A stretch of 64,000 nucleotides of DNA, from positions 27,743,637 to 27,807,636 of the forward strand of contig NC_083339.1 in NCBI RefSeq assembly GCF_019175385.1, written 5' to 3'. Below are positions 23,594 to 35,892 of this stretch, in pieces (the first letter of the stretch is position 1; every line of letters begins with the position of its first letter). The position numbers and the translations under genes are program-made. Source of the stretch: Lycium barbarum. Its lineage: Eukaryota; Streptophyta; Magnoliopsida; Solanales; Solanaceae. The notes below the pieces were generated by a model. The model was not told where the DNA came from and made no database searches. It worked only from the letters and a program-made list of their open reading frames with translations.

Positions 23594-26500
23594 AACCCCA
23601 ATTCACAGAAAAAAAAAAGGAGGAGGGCAATTGAAAATTATCACTTGCACGCCAAAAAATTTGAAATACCTAGGGTTTCTAGCTATTTTCTTAAAGCCTT
23701 TAATTTTTCGGATTAAGTTTAAAGTTTTAAAAAAAATTAGTTGTTGTGGCTAAGTGTTGGGTTTTGAGGAGTAAAAATTCTTCCAAATCCGAATCTCTTC
23801 TAGGCTGCGCATCAAAAAGGTAATTTCCTATCTCTTTTGTTTTTATCGCATTTTTTTCTGTTAATTATGCTTTACTAGTTTAGTGTTAATTTAAGCTTAA
23901 TGTAGTTAATTGTGTTCACTAAGCTGATTTTGTCTAGTTTCAATTAAGTAATTAGCTGAATGTTAATATTGCCTAGTTAACGGTGTCTGTTAACTTAGTC
24001 ACTAGCTATGTTAAGCTAAATAATATTTATGTGCTAATATTTTGATTTAGAGTAATTACGGACTGTTTTATATTGGTCTAAGTTTGTCGTATGTTGCCAG
24101 TTTTAAATTCTTTGTGTATGAATCGATCCTAGTCAGTGCTTATCTCAAATATATGACTTTAGCTTTCCTCATAGATCTTACTGGTTAATTTATGATGACT
24201 TGAAGATTAACATGCTAAAACTTGTTAAAAAACGTAGCTAACCAGTCTAGATGTCAAACATTTACCTTGTGATTCGGCTTCACTTGATATGGATTTCTGG
24301 AAATACTCTGTTTGTCTTAGCTAAGGGTCAAACATATCTATGTGATTCTGTATAAAATATCTATCCTTATAAGATATCTGTTTGAACTTATGTTGCTATG
24401 CCTCACTGATTCATTAAAGAAATAAGGAAAAGGTGTTGTTTTGTGTAGCCCATATCTAGGTATGATAAGTTTTGCATAAGTCTGTTGGGGAAAGTGTTAC
24501 TCCTCTTCATCTTTTTTTTTCCTCTCTTTCTCTTCTAGATATAGATCAATTTGACTGTGGAGTCCCCATACTTTAAGTTGATCCACTGAAATTGTTACAT
24601 GATAATTTATTTGATCCATGCTTTGATAATTGATTCACAAAACTTTATAGCTATGTTAACTGGTTACATTTAAGTCTGTTTGCTAATTAGATAAAGACTC
24701 ATCTCATCCTTTCCCTTGTTGCTTACCTAGAAAAGTGTTCTCATGAGTACAGCTGAATACTGACCATCTATACTAGACTTTTATATGTGGTTGCTATATA
24801 TACAATGCATTGGTTCTGTGTTTATTCCAAAGAGTAATCGTGGATTATCTTGTCTGGTCTTAAATGTACAGTAGTTGACTAGGTTATTATGTTTGGTCCT
24901 GTTTGAATCCCATTAGATATTAGCGTTGATGTCAAAATAGTTAACTTGTTAGATGTGTTAGTTAACATATATGCATCTTGTTGGGGTTGTTGTTGTTATT
25001 ACTGGGCATGCACTCTTTCTCCTATGTACCATGAACTTAATACATAGATGGAGAGACAAAATAACACTTAGGGATTAAGCTTAAGCCTTCCCAAGTGTCT
25101 ACCATGCCTGGGGTTCCTAGAAACCCTTGGATCTTGTGTGGCATCAGGAACAAGAGGGTGAAAGTTTTTCTCTTTGGGCTCTTCTGATATCTCCATGGGT
25201 GTATATCAATGGTATATGGTGGATGGTTTTTGTATACTTATATGTGTGATTTGATTTACTTGGTTTAAGAGAAGATGATCCTATGGACTGGCCTCTTTCT
25301 ACTTTCAATATTGGGCATTTTTCTATGCTATTTCAATTCATGTGAGCTTTAAGATTATAAATCTACAATCTTGTATTTTTGGCCTCGCCTCTTTGCTGTT
25401 TCAGGCAACATGGATGTGTGTGCGCTAGTCAAATTGCTTTCCATTAAATGTAGTGTATTTTAGAGTCATGTGACTTATGTGTACTATACCAAATGATGTC
25501 TTCGTTAAGTTCCCAGTTCTTTTTAGATGTCTCCTAATCCTTATTTCCCCTTCTTTGCTTGCATGAAACATCACTGTCTGGTCGGCTTCTATTGCATAAA
25601 TCTATTCGGCCAAGAGCCCAATTACTTTCCTTGATCGAGTCAGCTAAAAGAATGGAAAGGGAAGCTAAATTATTTTGAAGGCCTATCCATGGGTAAAAAT
25701 GGACACTGGTGAGCTTGGTAGGCCCACCAGCTCAATTCTCTTCCTATCTCCCTTACTTTACATTTATATGTCACATGTGTATGTAATTGTAAACACTTGT
25801 AAATATTGGAACCCATGTGGATATAGAACTTAGGAAAACGTTTAGTATCTTAGGAAAGTCGCACAAAACACTTTTTTCAAACTCGTTTAATTCTAAACCT
25901 TGCATGGCAAAAAATGGTACTTAATATGATTTTGCTAAAGGTTAAAAATTGATTCAATGTTTTCGGGTAAACCAAATGACCTTTTTTAGAAAAATATTAA
26001 GTAGCAGTTAACTTTGGACCTTCCTCCCTTTAACAAAAAATCTAGAAGTTTATTTTGGGGGCCTCAAGCCCACTGTCATAACCAAAAATTATTTATTGAG
26101 ACTAAAAGAAAAAAAATGAATTTGGGACGAAAGATGGATAATATGGCTTAGGGACTATTTCAAATGGCAAATCTATCTTGAAACATTTTAAAAACACTTG
26201 GGCAAAATTCTGGAAATTGGGAGCTGAAAACTCGGGATTTTTGAATGAAAATGGACTCTTTGACTCAAACATTTTGGCTGCTGGGCTAAAGGCCCAAAAC
26301 CTTATGGACTGAAATAAAGAGAAATATGTTTGGACCATTTTAAGGAAAGATGGCTTTGGGCTAGAATGATGTTGACTTAAATGAGCTTCAAGGTGAATGA
26401 TATTGGACTTGAACAAACTTTCATTTTTTCTTTACATATATATGTATAAAAGGAGATATACTCCATATTTTCCTATATATGTATAATAAAACCCATAAGA

Positions 26501-26998
26501 TAAACCCATTTTATTAGGACTAAAACAGTAGTGGCTCTACTTGAGAGAAATCCCGGGTGTGTCCAAGTCCGGCAATAAAGTGAGTTGAACACTTATGTGC
26601 ATTCTTTTAACCCAAAAACCCCTTTTATAAGGGGAATTTTTGCCAAATTGTTTCTTGAGTTTATGATACAAATGAATGACATTTTGCAGAAAATTAAACA
26701 CTTTAAAGCAAATAAGTACAATAATCACACATTGAAGCTCGTAGGTCAACCGTATTCTACGGATCTTTAGTACTAGGATGCTTAAAACCTTCCCTAGGGG
26801 ATCACCAGAACCCTTACCTCGAACTTTGGTACCAAAAAGATTTCTCTCTTGCTTGAAAAATCTTTTACCCGATTTTCCTAGTTTTCCTCTAATAAATTAG
26901 GTAGTGACTCTAAAAATATTAAAATCCAATTAGAGTACCAACAACCTCATATTAACTTTTATGCCTTAACCCGCATAAAAGCGAACCGTAACAAATAC

Positions 26999-28292
26999 CA
27001 TACAGATAATGCCTCCACATCTTCAATGCATGAATCACCGCAGCCAACTCTAGATCATGAGTCGGGTAGTTCTTCTCATTTTTTCGCAACTGCCTCGAAC
27101 CATAAGCAATTAACTTACCATGCTGCATCAACACACAATAACCCAACGCCTGAAGCATCACAATAGACAACATAGCCTTTCAAATCCTTCTGGAAGTGTC
27201 AGAACTGGGGCCGAAGTCAATCTATTCTTTAGCTCTTGAAAACTGTGTTCACAAGCATCCGTCCATTGAAATTTAGTTGATTTCTGAGTTAGCTTCATCA
27301 ATGGTGCAGAAATAAAAGAAAAGTCTTTTACACATCTTTTCTAATAACCTGCCAAACCCAGAAAACTACGAATTTCCCTAGGTGTTGTAGGCCTTAGCCA
27401 AGTCTTCACAACTTCAATCTTCTGGGTATCCACCCGAATACCATTAGCTGAAATAATATGCCCCAGAACGGTCACAGAATTCAACCAAAACTCACATTTT
27501 AAATTTTTTGCATATAGCTCCCGAGCCTGAAGAATTCTAAAGATGGTACGTAAATGATTTGCATGTTCGGCCTCGGATCGTGAGTATACCAAGATATCGT
27601 CGATAAACACAGTCACAAACAAGTCTAGAAAAGGCCTGAACACATTGTTCATCAAATCCATAAACACTGTCGGGGCATTAGTCAATCCAAAAAAAATTAC
27701 CCGAAACTCGAAATGACCATATCTAGTTCTGAAGGCTACCTTTGGAATATCTTTCTCCCTAACTCTCACCTGGTGGTATCCCGATCTCAAGTATATTTTT
27801 GAGAACCATTTTGCACCCTGCAACTAATCAAATAGATCATCAATTCTTGGGAGCGGATATTTATTCTTGATCGTCACATTATTCAGCTTCCTGTAATCAA
27901 TACACATTAGCAAGGAGCCATATTTCTTTCTTACAAACAATACAGGTGCTCCCCACGGCGACGAACTAGGCCTGATGAAACCTTTTTCAAGCAAATCTTT
28001 CAATTGCTCCTTCAACTCCCTCAACTCTAGAGGAATCATTCTATAAGGAGGAATAGATATAGGTTTAGTATCCGATAGCACATCAATAGAAAAATCAATC
28101 TCTCACTCTGGCAGAGGGCCTGGAAGCTCATCCGGGAATAGATCCGGAAACTCATTCACCACAGGGATAGATTGGAGAGTTGGCGACTCCGCCTCTATAT
28201 CCTGAACCCGGACTAAGTGATAAATACAACCTTTAGCAATCATCTTCCTTTCCTTGAGATAGGAAATAAACCTACCTCTCGGAGACGCTGTA
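26999..28292 (-). pseudogene. Reverse transcriptase and proximal RNase H, minus-strand Tekay-like element
   Basis: On the minus strand, 28292-27824 gives FPDLFPDELPGPLPE followed by a stop, then [25 protein letters not shown] and [26 protein letters not shown] with a stop. The next open piece (27823-27341) carries [13 protein letters not shown], the finger/palm region and an intact catalytic FIDD motif ([12 protein letters not shown]), then [10 protein letters not shown] and FLGLAGY. After further stops the gypsy RNase H continues ([31 protein letters not shown]) until the solo LTR at 26993; the rest resumes at 22359. The catalytic motifs are well kept and a few stops break the frame, so the copy is moderately young. 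Confidence 0.92.
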
Positions 28293-28640
28293 TTACCCTT
28301 CCATTCTAAAACTGGTTCTCCCGGAAACTGAAAAATGAACTATTTTGGTTCTACAATCAATATTGGTATAGCAAGAAGCTAACCAATCCATACCCATAAT
28401 GATATCAAAGTCTACCATTTCCAACTCATGCAGGTCAGCCATAGTATGATGGTCGCAAATCACAACCACACAATTTCTATATACCCGACTAGCTATCACT
28501 GGGTCACCGATTGGTGTAGAAACTTCAAAAGGCTTAATTGGCTCAGGTTTCACCCCAATACGATTGTCAATATAAGGAGTGATATATGATAATGTAGAGT
28601 CAGGGTCAATCAATGCATATACGTCACGAGAAGATACTGA
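28293..28640 (-). pseudogene. Aspartic protease (retropepsin-like), minus-strand Tekay-like element
   Basis: The open piece 28613-28293 begins ALIDPDSTLSYITPYI. The usual active site in these elements is DxG(S/A)T, so the Gly after Asp-Pro reads as Asp here, a change expected to abolish cleavage. Downstream, FDIIMGMDWLASCYTNIDC is the conserved C-terminal part of the plant gypsy protease. It lies between gag and RT on the minus strand. Confidence 0.85.
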
Positions 28641-30043
28641 TAATATACCTGTGACAACATCGGGGGAAGACTCGAGAACATGTCACCCAGCCAGTGCATA
28701 AATATGGCGCTTAGGACCTCTCGAACTGGGCACTCCTCCTCTACCTATACCATGACCTGCTGGTTCCTATAAGCTCTGCCTCAGAGGGTGTACAGATGAT
28801 GAAGAACTAGCTGCTAATCTTGTGGGCTGGACCATACCTCTAGCACCTCGGAATGGACACTCACGTATAATATGGCCTGACTGGCCACAAGCATAACAAA
28901 TGTCCGAACCTAATCGATAGTGTCCCCAATATAGCTTCCTGCACTAAGAACATCGAGGTATATGTGGTCTCATCTAACCTGAATCACCCCTGTACTGAGA
29001 ACCCAAAGCTCTGAAGCTCTGACCCGGTCCAGAGTGAATAGGTCTATCAAATCTCTGGCTTGCAAATTATGGAGGTGCACTAGTCGTTGAATGGCCTAAG
29101 TGCCTAGAATACTGCTGCCTCTACCCTCCTCTAAACTCACTAACCGAACCCGAGGATCTAGCCCTCTTACTATAAAACCTATCATGCTCACGCTCGCTCA
29201 TTTGCTGTTGTTGTCGTTCTTCCAAATCATGGGCATGGGCCTGAATGCGAAAAATATTCATACCTTCCTGAAACCAAGGCTGTCAAGCACTTATCCATCA
29301 AATGCGGCCCCAAACCATTCATAAACCGGTGAACACGATCCCCCATATCGGCTACCATGGCTGGAGCATACCTAGCCAAAGAATTAAAACGAAGGCTATA
29401 CACTAGAGCACTCATATTTCCCTGTCTATGATTTCAGAACATGTCAGCTCTGGCCCGTCGAACCTCTGGCGACAAGTAGTGTCGGAGGAAAGCATCTACA
29501 AACTCTTGCCATAATGGTGAAGGTGCATTGACTCCTCTGGAAGACATCCAAACCGTATACCAATGAGCCGCAACATCCCATAATCTTTAAGAGGCCAACT
29601 CTATTGACTCAACATCCAAAGCATACATTAACCGCAATGTTCTCAACATTCCATCTATAAAGCTCTGAGGGTCCTCATCCGATTTTGACCCAAAGAATTA
29701 TGGAGGGTTCAAACTAATAAAATCACTGGCCCTAGGCACTGACAGCTCTATCACCATGACCCGTACCTTGCCGCTGAGCCTGAGCAGCGACCAACTGAGT
29801 CGGCAAATGGATAACCTCTTTCACCTCTTGGCCTGAAGCATCTGGTGGAGGGACTGGGGGTGCTGGAGTTGGAGCTGAGGCTCCTTCATGCTCCTCTGAA
29901 GTAGGTGAAGTATGAGAGGACCAAGATGGAACCTCATTTTAGGACTCGCCCTTCTCTCAATCTATCGGCGGTACCCGCTCAGTCCTTTTTCCTACCACCG
30001 TCTTGCCCTTTTGGGCTGCTGTAGCTTTACTTTTTACAGGCAT
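28641..30043 (-). pseudogene. gag, minus-strand Tekay-like element
   Basis: gag packages element RNA into particles. The likely start is the minus-strand ATG at 30043 (MPVKSKATAAQKGK), about 190 bp after the primer site. A Pro/Ala-rich N-terminus (TPAPPVPPPDASGQE, about 29850) precedes capsid fragments (29415-29227: YSLRFNSLARYAP, MGDRVHRFMNGLGP) and a CCHC zinc knuckle CYACGQSGHIIREC (about 28870-28910). Many stops and frameshifts separate these parts. Confidence 0.85.
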
Positions 30044-30231
30044 CGCTGAAAACATAACACACGGTTAAGAAAAGGAAAATTCTTATATCATGGCTCTATC
30101 GCATGATCTATGATAAAAAGAAGGTCATTCATTCCTAAATGCATGCAGCCTCCTGTTTATAAGTGTGGCGTACTTCACACCCATAAACAAGACTCTACTA
30201 GACACGACTCGTAGACACACCCTAGGACGAA

Positions 30232-30243
30232 CTGCTCTGATCA
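30232..30243 (-). other. Primer binding site, degenerate initiator-Met type
   Basis: The minus strand reads TGATCAGAGCAG a few bases after the LTR end; the usual site is TGGTATCAGAGCAG. Confidence 0.65.
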
Positions 30244-30247
30244 CTTT

Positions 30248-30735
30248 TGTAACGACCCAACCGGAGGGCCACGACGGGCACCCGGAGCTAACCCCCGAGC
30301 ACCCTCTCATTATGTTTTTATAATCATATATAGATGAGACACATGGCTAACTCATAAGTACCATACATCAATAACGCAAATTCCACCGAACTAGGGCACC
30401 ATTGTGTATAAACATCATCACCTATACCCATATATATACACAAGCTGACGAGGCTATCAAAATGATATATAAAATGTGAACCGACCAAACTGAGGGATAT
30501 CTAGCAATACAAGTCTGTCTACGAGCCTCTACGAAGAGTATGTAATATCCTAAAGACGGGACAGGACCCCGCTATGCCCATATATGTACACTAAAAGAAT
30601 AATACCAACTATTGCAGCTCCGGATCAAATGAAGCACCTCTATGCAATCACTAATGAAGCAGCCTAAAGATCTGGTCTGTCTCCCTGTCTACCTTGCGGG
30701 CCTAAATGCAGCGTCCACAAACAAAAGGACATCAG
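30248..30735 (-). mobile_element. 5' LTR of minus-strand Tekay-like element, 3' portion
   Basis: The minus strand ends GGTCGTTACA at 30248. The LTR is interrupted at 30735 by the Ogre and continues at 54074-55866. Alignment by eye with the solo LTR at 12777-15889 runs across the junction (GCGTCC...GACRTCAG then TAC...GTACT.AGTATGTAAG), which proves the split. Confidence 0.9.
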
Positions 30736-31273
30736 TGTTGACACCCAATTTTCACCGCGTAAGACGTATATTTTAAATTTTCATATTCCCGAGTCCAAGA
30801 CAGAGTAAGGATGTCTTTTAAAAATTTAAAGTTTAAAAATCCCGAAAAATTACAAAAATTGACATTTTCGTATTATTTGCGTAAAATTAACAATTACAAG
30901 AAATAACGAGTTATCTACTTTTAAGAATTTAATTTTAAAAAAAATACATTTTGTTTCCTCTAGCTTGGGAAAATTGTTAATTTAAAACAACATATGAATT
31001 ACGGCACTTTTGACCACATTTTTTGCATTTTTATAATATTGCTCGGAACTATGTCAATATTGGGCTCATTTTGAAGCCTGTATTTTAAAATGACGCGTTA
31101 TGAACTTTATTTTTTACATATACGAACTTACGTGTTAAGTTTTATACAAATACATCGTTTTATAAAATTATACATGTTTATTTAAGTTGTGTACATGGGG
31201 CCTTTAAATATTGTTTTAAAACTCAAGGTTCTTTTTGTTTTTAAAGCTTGCTAAATAATTTTTAAGGGGGGGC

Positions 31274-31280
31274 TATATAT
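31274..31280 (+). promoter_or_regulatory. Ogre LTR TATA box
   Basis: TATATAT directly follows a G-run. The next 100 bp is CT-rich and leads to an upstream ATG at 31362 and the ORF start at 31402. The 3' LTR has the same at 49501. Confidence 0.6.
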
Positions 31281-31401
31281 TAGATAGAGGACCAAAGTTG
31301 CAATTGAGCAACTTTCGTCCCATTCTCTTCCCGTCTTTGTATCTCTCTATCTCTAAGTTCTCTAATGGTGATTCTAGGGTTCTGGTTTCGAGATTTTTGC
31401 C

Positions 31402-31776
31402 ATGGCCATTTCATGGCTGCTTTCGGGTAAATTCTTGAGGGGTTTTGCTCCCCTTATCTTCCTAACACTAATGGCAGGCTTATTTCTATGTTTTAACTAC
31501 ATTTTCATGTTTGATTCAATAATCTTAATTGGGAATTTACTCTTGTTTTCTCCATTTCATAAGAGCCATGGACAGGGGCCTTTGAGCCTGCTGTTAACTT
31601 GGCACTATGACACACGAATGGAGGGAATTAAAGGGGGAAATCCCAAGGGATCTGAATCGGTTAGGGAATTTTGGGGAATTCTATCCTTTAATATACTATT
31701 TGAATGTTGTGTTGTACTAACTTTGATTGCTTGTGTGACTCACAGTACTACATTAGTATTTCCTATTTTTTGCTAA
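31402..31776 (+). CDS. LTR-internal ORF, 124 aa, hydrophobic, function unknown
   Basis: I do not recognise this product. The ATG sits in a good plant context (TTTGCCATGGCC) about 125 bp after the LTR TATA box; a 21-codon upstream frame starting at 31362 overlaps it. Predicted features are a hydrophobic N-terminal half (two possible membrane segments, about residues 13-34 and 38-50), a polar centre (HKSHGQGP, GNPKGSESVREFWG) and a hydrophobic Cys-containing tail ending FPIFC. The 3' LTR keeps the same 124-codon frame (49629-50003) without indel or stop. I count about 17 replacement and 7 silent differences, which gives no sign of selection after insertion. It could be a real small protein or chance. 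Confidence 0.35.
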   Translation: MAISWLLSGKFLRGFAPLIFLTLMAGLFLCFNYIFMFDSIILIGNLLLFSPFHKSHGQGPLSLLLTWHYDTRMEGIKGGNPKGSESVREFWGILSFNILFECCVVLTLIACVTHSTTLVFPIFC

Positions 31777-34700
31777 ATTTTATTCGGATTTCTAGGGTGT
31801 AATCCATCAGATTTTTGTTTTGTTGTGTGATTTGTACAAATTCTGATAAGGTTATAATACTATTGGTACGAATTTGTTGAGAAATTGGTTTGTCTTTTAT
31901 TAAATTTGAATTTGTTTGATTTAGGGTTTGAGAATGAGGGGGAAAATCTGTTGAATTTTAGGTTTTACCTCTTTTGTCCCTAAGTCCTACTCCTATTACT
32001 ATATATAGAAGGTCTTATGACCATTGAAGGACCAGAATTTTTTTTTTCTAAAAACCTTTGAGTATCAAGAATCCTAGAAAGTCTTAAATATTCCTCTACA
32101 TATATTACACATATATCTAAAAATATTACTACTATACCATATATAAGAATGTTATAAAAGACTTACACTACTTTTGGAATAGAGATTTGTTACACAAAAA
32201 TACAAAAGCAAGGCTATTTAAAGTTTTGTTTTGCTGTTGGCATTGAAGTGTTGATCCAACCCTCACCTTCGATCATTAGGTTGCCCCAAAAAAAGGTAAC
32301 AACTTGTCGCAACTTCATTTACCTTATTTACTTGCTTGAGAAGCTATTTCTATATAGGTGTTTGTATAGATTACTTAAAATGCTTTCTTATTTGATTATT
32401 GTTTACATGATCTGTTCTGTATCCTGATGTTGCTATTGTGGATTTGTGTTAATTTAAGCTAAATAAAACTGTTTAATAAGGAGTTTTTCTTGTATTGATC
32501 ATTGCTCATATGACATGTTTTGTGTGATGTGAAATTGCTGCTTGGGCCTCTGTATTAGCTTAAGCTAAGAATGTGCTTGAAATGTTTTTTTAAAATAAAA
32601 TAAAATAAAGATAGAGGCTTAATTTAACTGTAAGTTACTGTTCCATTGGTTTTGTTTGATTTAGAAAGGACAATTTAGTCCAAAATCTTAGAATTTCTGT
32701 GTTAGTGTAAAGTTGTATTAGCAGTTCTTGGAACCATAAATGGTTTGGAAAGAAGAATAAACACATATCTTCAAACTAACTCTATTACTTTGCCCAGTTT
32801 GAAAGTGATCAAAGTTTTATTGTTCTAAAAACTAAAGGCCTGTTTAGGTGGCATTTCCCAAATAATGTGTTCAAGTAGCAAAGAAAAGGGGTATGGATAG
32901 CCACTGTTTGTAATATCTGGCTATTATGACACTGTTTAGGGTTGTAATCATAACCTAGGCTGTTTCATTACTGAATGACTTAATAATAGAGTGCTAAGAT
33001 AGAATAAAGGATAAAAAATGAAAAAGAACCTACCTACTTGCTTTTAGTAATTTATATAGGTTTCAAAGATAATAAAATGAGTAGAAATAGGAAAAGCAAT
33101 ATATGATGTGGTCCTTGGAACCTCTTTGTCTGGTGTCTTGTGAGAAACTGCTATGGCGGCTTCACTTGGTAATCTCTATGCATATATTTTGCCTACTTGC
33201 TATATATATCTATGTCTTCACATAGCCCTACCATGAATGACATGAACCCTTTTGCTTAGTTTAAGTGGTATGTGATCCATCCTTACCTGATCTTGCAAAA
33301 CTAGATATATCCTGCCCCCTGAATATGTGTAATATGTTAAGCTAAAAGATGAACATTGAAAAATCATGAGAATATGAGTTGACTTACTCACCTGAGCGCT
33401 TAAGAGGTAAAACCAGTACCTATCTATTTGTTTCTGATCCTCTTAAGGAGTCTAAAATGTGAATAGCCAAATTCTGAGAAGAAGCTGAGTCTGAAATGAT
33501 ACTTAGTTGTTCTTAAAGATCCTGTCAGTTGATTCACTAGAGCAATTTAGATTTTGTGATCTTGTATGGATTAGTTTCCTGTGTTTTTCCCTAGGTTCAA
33601 ACTATTTGATTTCAACCTCTCTTGTCATTTGGGAATGTTTGTCTATGTTCAATTAGTGGGAACCAGTGATGAGGTGTTTGTAGTTTTCCTTTCTTCTATG
33701 AAAAACTGCCTTGTACTCAAAGGTGTTAAATACATATTTGACTTAAATAGGTTCCATATCTAGTCTGCTTAATCACCATTTTGAATCACATAACATTGTC
33801 AGGTATACCATAGTTTGACTGTTTGAAAATTTGAGGAGTCCAAATAGTATATTACTGGTATATCGTGTATATAATTCCCTTGACACTCAGAAAATTTTGA
33901 GATATAATTAGAGTAGGGCTTGTTGCTTGGGCCTGTCACTCGTGGTTCTCATCCCTGAATCAATATCGATTTTGTTGGGCCTCTTCTTCGTGTTATTTTG
34001 TGGCAGTATCGAGTTGTATTTATATGGGTTTAGCCCAACAAAGTTGTAATTCATCTTAGCGCTATCATGATTGTCATAGCCTCTCAGTTTTGTACTTAAT
34101 TTAATTTGTAGGCATATACTAAGGTATTGTATACTTGTTTGCATGTTTTTCCACCCCAAACTACGTATCTAGATCGAGTCGAACAAATTTGGAGCAAAAT
34201 GGAGCCTATGTATGGACTTAGGGACCAACTTGCATAATCCTTCGTTTGGGCTTGGTCGGCCCAAAATCCTTACTCTCTACTTTATGCAATTTCTGTATTT
34301 GTGCCTTTAAATTCAATACAGTTGGAATCCCTTATATGATTGTCATACAAGTTATAAGTAGCTAAAATTGATTTCTTTACTAAAATCCAACTCGTGTTGA
34401 AAAAACAAACAGATCAAGAAACTGTCTTGGACTCAGAACGCTGGACTTAGGAAAATTACTGGACTGAATTGACATTATTGAAACTTTGGGACTGAACTGC
34501 CTGGGATCCATTTTTGGACTGTTTTAAACTTATGGACTGATTTTTGACATTAAGAACTTATGAAAATATGTATAAAAAAATAGGATTAAAATTTGGTTAG
34601 ATAAATAATATTAATTGATAGATTAATAACACTAGCATAATCAATTATGGTGTGTGTGTGTGTGTGTGTGTGTGTATTATGATAATATGTTAAAATTATT

Positions 34701-35331
34701 TTCATAAAACTATTTTCATAAATTAAAATCCCTTTTTTCAAAAAATATTTTTTGGGTGGAATTATGTGGATTCCTACCTAGGCTAAGAAGAGCCTTCGGG
34801 TATTAGCTTAGGTGTTCAAGTCCGACACCCATGCTCAAATTTTGAGCGGAATTATACTTCGACGATTTCTTAAAAGACAAACTTTTGCATGAAATGAATA
34901 CTTTTTATTGCGGAAATCTAGACTTAAGCAATTTATGTCCAAAACGATTTATAATCATAAGGTAAACTATTAGAACCCATAGGTAAACCGCAATTGAGCG
35001 GATCCTTAATACCGGGGTGCCTAACACCTTCCCCGAGGGATCACCAGAACCCTTACCCAGACTTTGGTAGATTAGGTTTCGTTTCAAAAATTTTTAAATG
35101 AACCCTTTTCGAACTGGTTTTTCTAATTTTCTAAAAATTAGGTGGCGACTCTAAAATATGTCCTTTAGAGCACCATTAAGAATATGTCCTGTAGAGCACC
35201 ATTAAGTCATTGGAGGGTTTTTCCGACTTTTCCGGTATGATTCACAACCGTACTTCCACTAGACACCTCCCTCCTTTTATAAGGTATGTGCGAGTCGGTT
35301 AAACTTAGAAATTCTCAATGCCCGCTACAAA

Positions 35332-35350
35332 TGGCGACTCTGCTGGGGAC
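35332..35350 (+). other. Ogre primer binding site (tRNA-Arg type)
   Basis: TGGCGACTCTGCTGGGGAC starts two bases after the LTR end. Ogre elements are known to use a tRNA-Arg primer; the TGGCGAC start fits such a tRNA ending in GTCGCCA. I did not align it to a specific tRNA. Confidence 0.75.
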
Positions 35351-35892
35351 AATCTAAGGTTTTAACCATAAGGGTTCCAATATTGTTTGCCTTGTATGAT
35401 ATAAATTGCTTATGTGTTTAAATTTCCGCAAAATATAACTGTCATTCATGCATGCATACTCCACTACTCCTGACATTTATTTTACACTTTGTTCCAAGGG
35501 TGACGACGCGGGATGAGCTGCGGTCATACCTTCACTAAAAAACATTTAAAATATTCTTTGGAGGTCTCTAAGGTCGAGTGGGTATGCGGTCATCCCACAA
35601 CCTTAGAGAACCCACCCCTAGTTTGTCCGCTCGGGTAACCTGTGTCATTCGTTTGAAAATCACTCTAGAATGATTAGCGTAGAGCGAAGCCAAATCCTTA
35701 TTGATATAGCGCATAACTAACCATAGACCGCTTTGGGTATCTCAGACCTACCTAAATCGGACAAGAAAGAAACCTTATTGTGTTCGGTGTAAAACCGGAA
35801 GGCACTGCATCCCGTTATTTGCAATTTGGAAGCATTATTGTGCCAAGTGTGAAACAGATTGTTGTTTCTGGGGGCGGGGAACTAACGGTGTT
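35351..35892 (+). other. Ogre 5' leader before ORF1
   Basis: No gene is seen. This is the untranslated leader between primer site and ORF1. It contains an imperfect inverted segment around 35570-35620 (CTCTAAGGTCGAGTGGGT and ACCTTAGAGAACCCAC). Confidence 0.5.

Larger units (their letters stand above)
22360..26993 (+). mobile_element. Ogre-related solo LTR splitting the RNase H gene
   Basis: It starts TGTTGACACC at 22360 and ends CCGTAACA at 26993 (4634 bp). Target duplication: AACAC (22355-22359) and AATAC (26994-26998), one transition apart. Removing the LTR and one copy restores an unbroken minus-strand RNase H reading (HYLYGV joined to RVDIYTDH), which confirms the borders. Ogre affinity comes from its end region: CACCAGAACCCTTACC (about 26800) and GACTCTAAAAAT near the 3' end, as in the big Ogre LTRs. 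It contains an (AT)n tract, TATATAAAG at 23585-23593 and a donor-like AAAAGGTAAT near 23820. No gene is seen in it. Confidence 0.93.
30736..35329 (+). mobile_element. 5' LTR of full-length Ogre element
   Basis: It runs from TGTTGACACCC to GCTACA (4594 bp) and matches 48951-54073. Order: TATA box TATATAT at 31274-31280, a 124-codon ORF at 31402-31776, donor-like AAAAGGTAAC (GT at 32296), a (GT)13 tract (34650-34675), a TGGCGACTCT copy of the primer-site start at 35143-35152, and a 26-bp tandem duplication (35155-35206) absent from the other LTR. Compared with the 3' LTR it lacks about 719 bp after position 33800 and has about 120 extra bp near 32840-32960. Confidence 0.95.
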
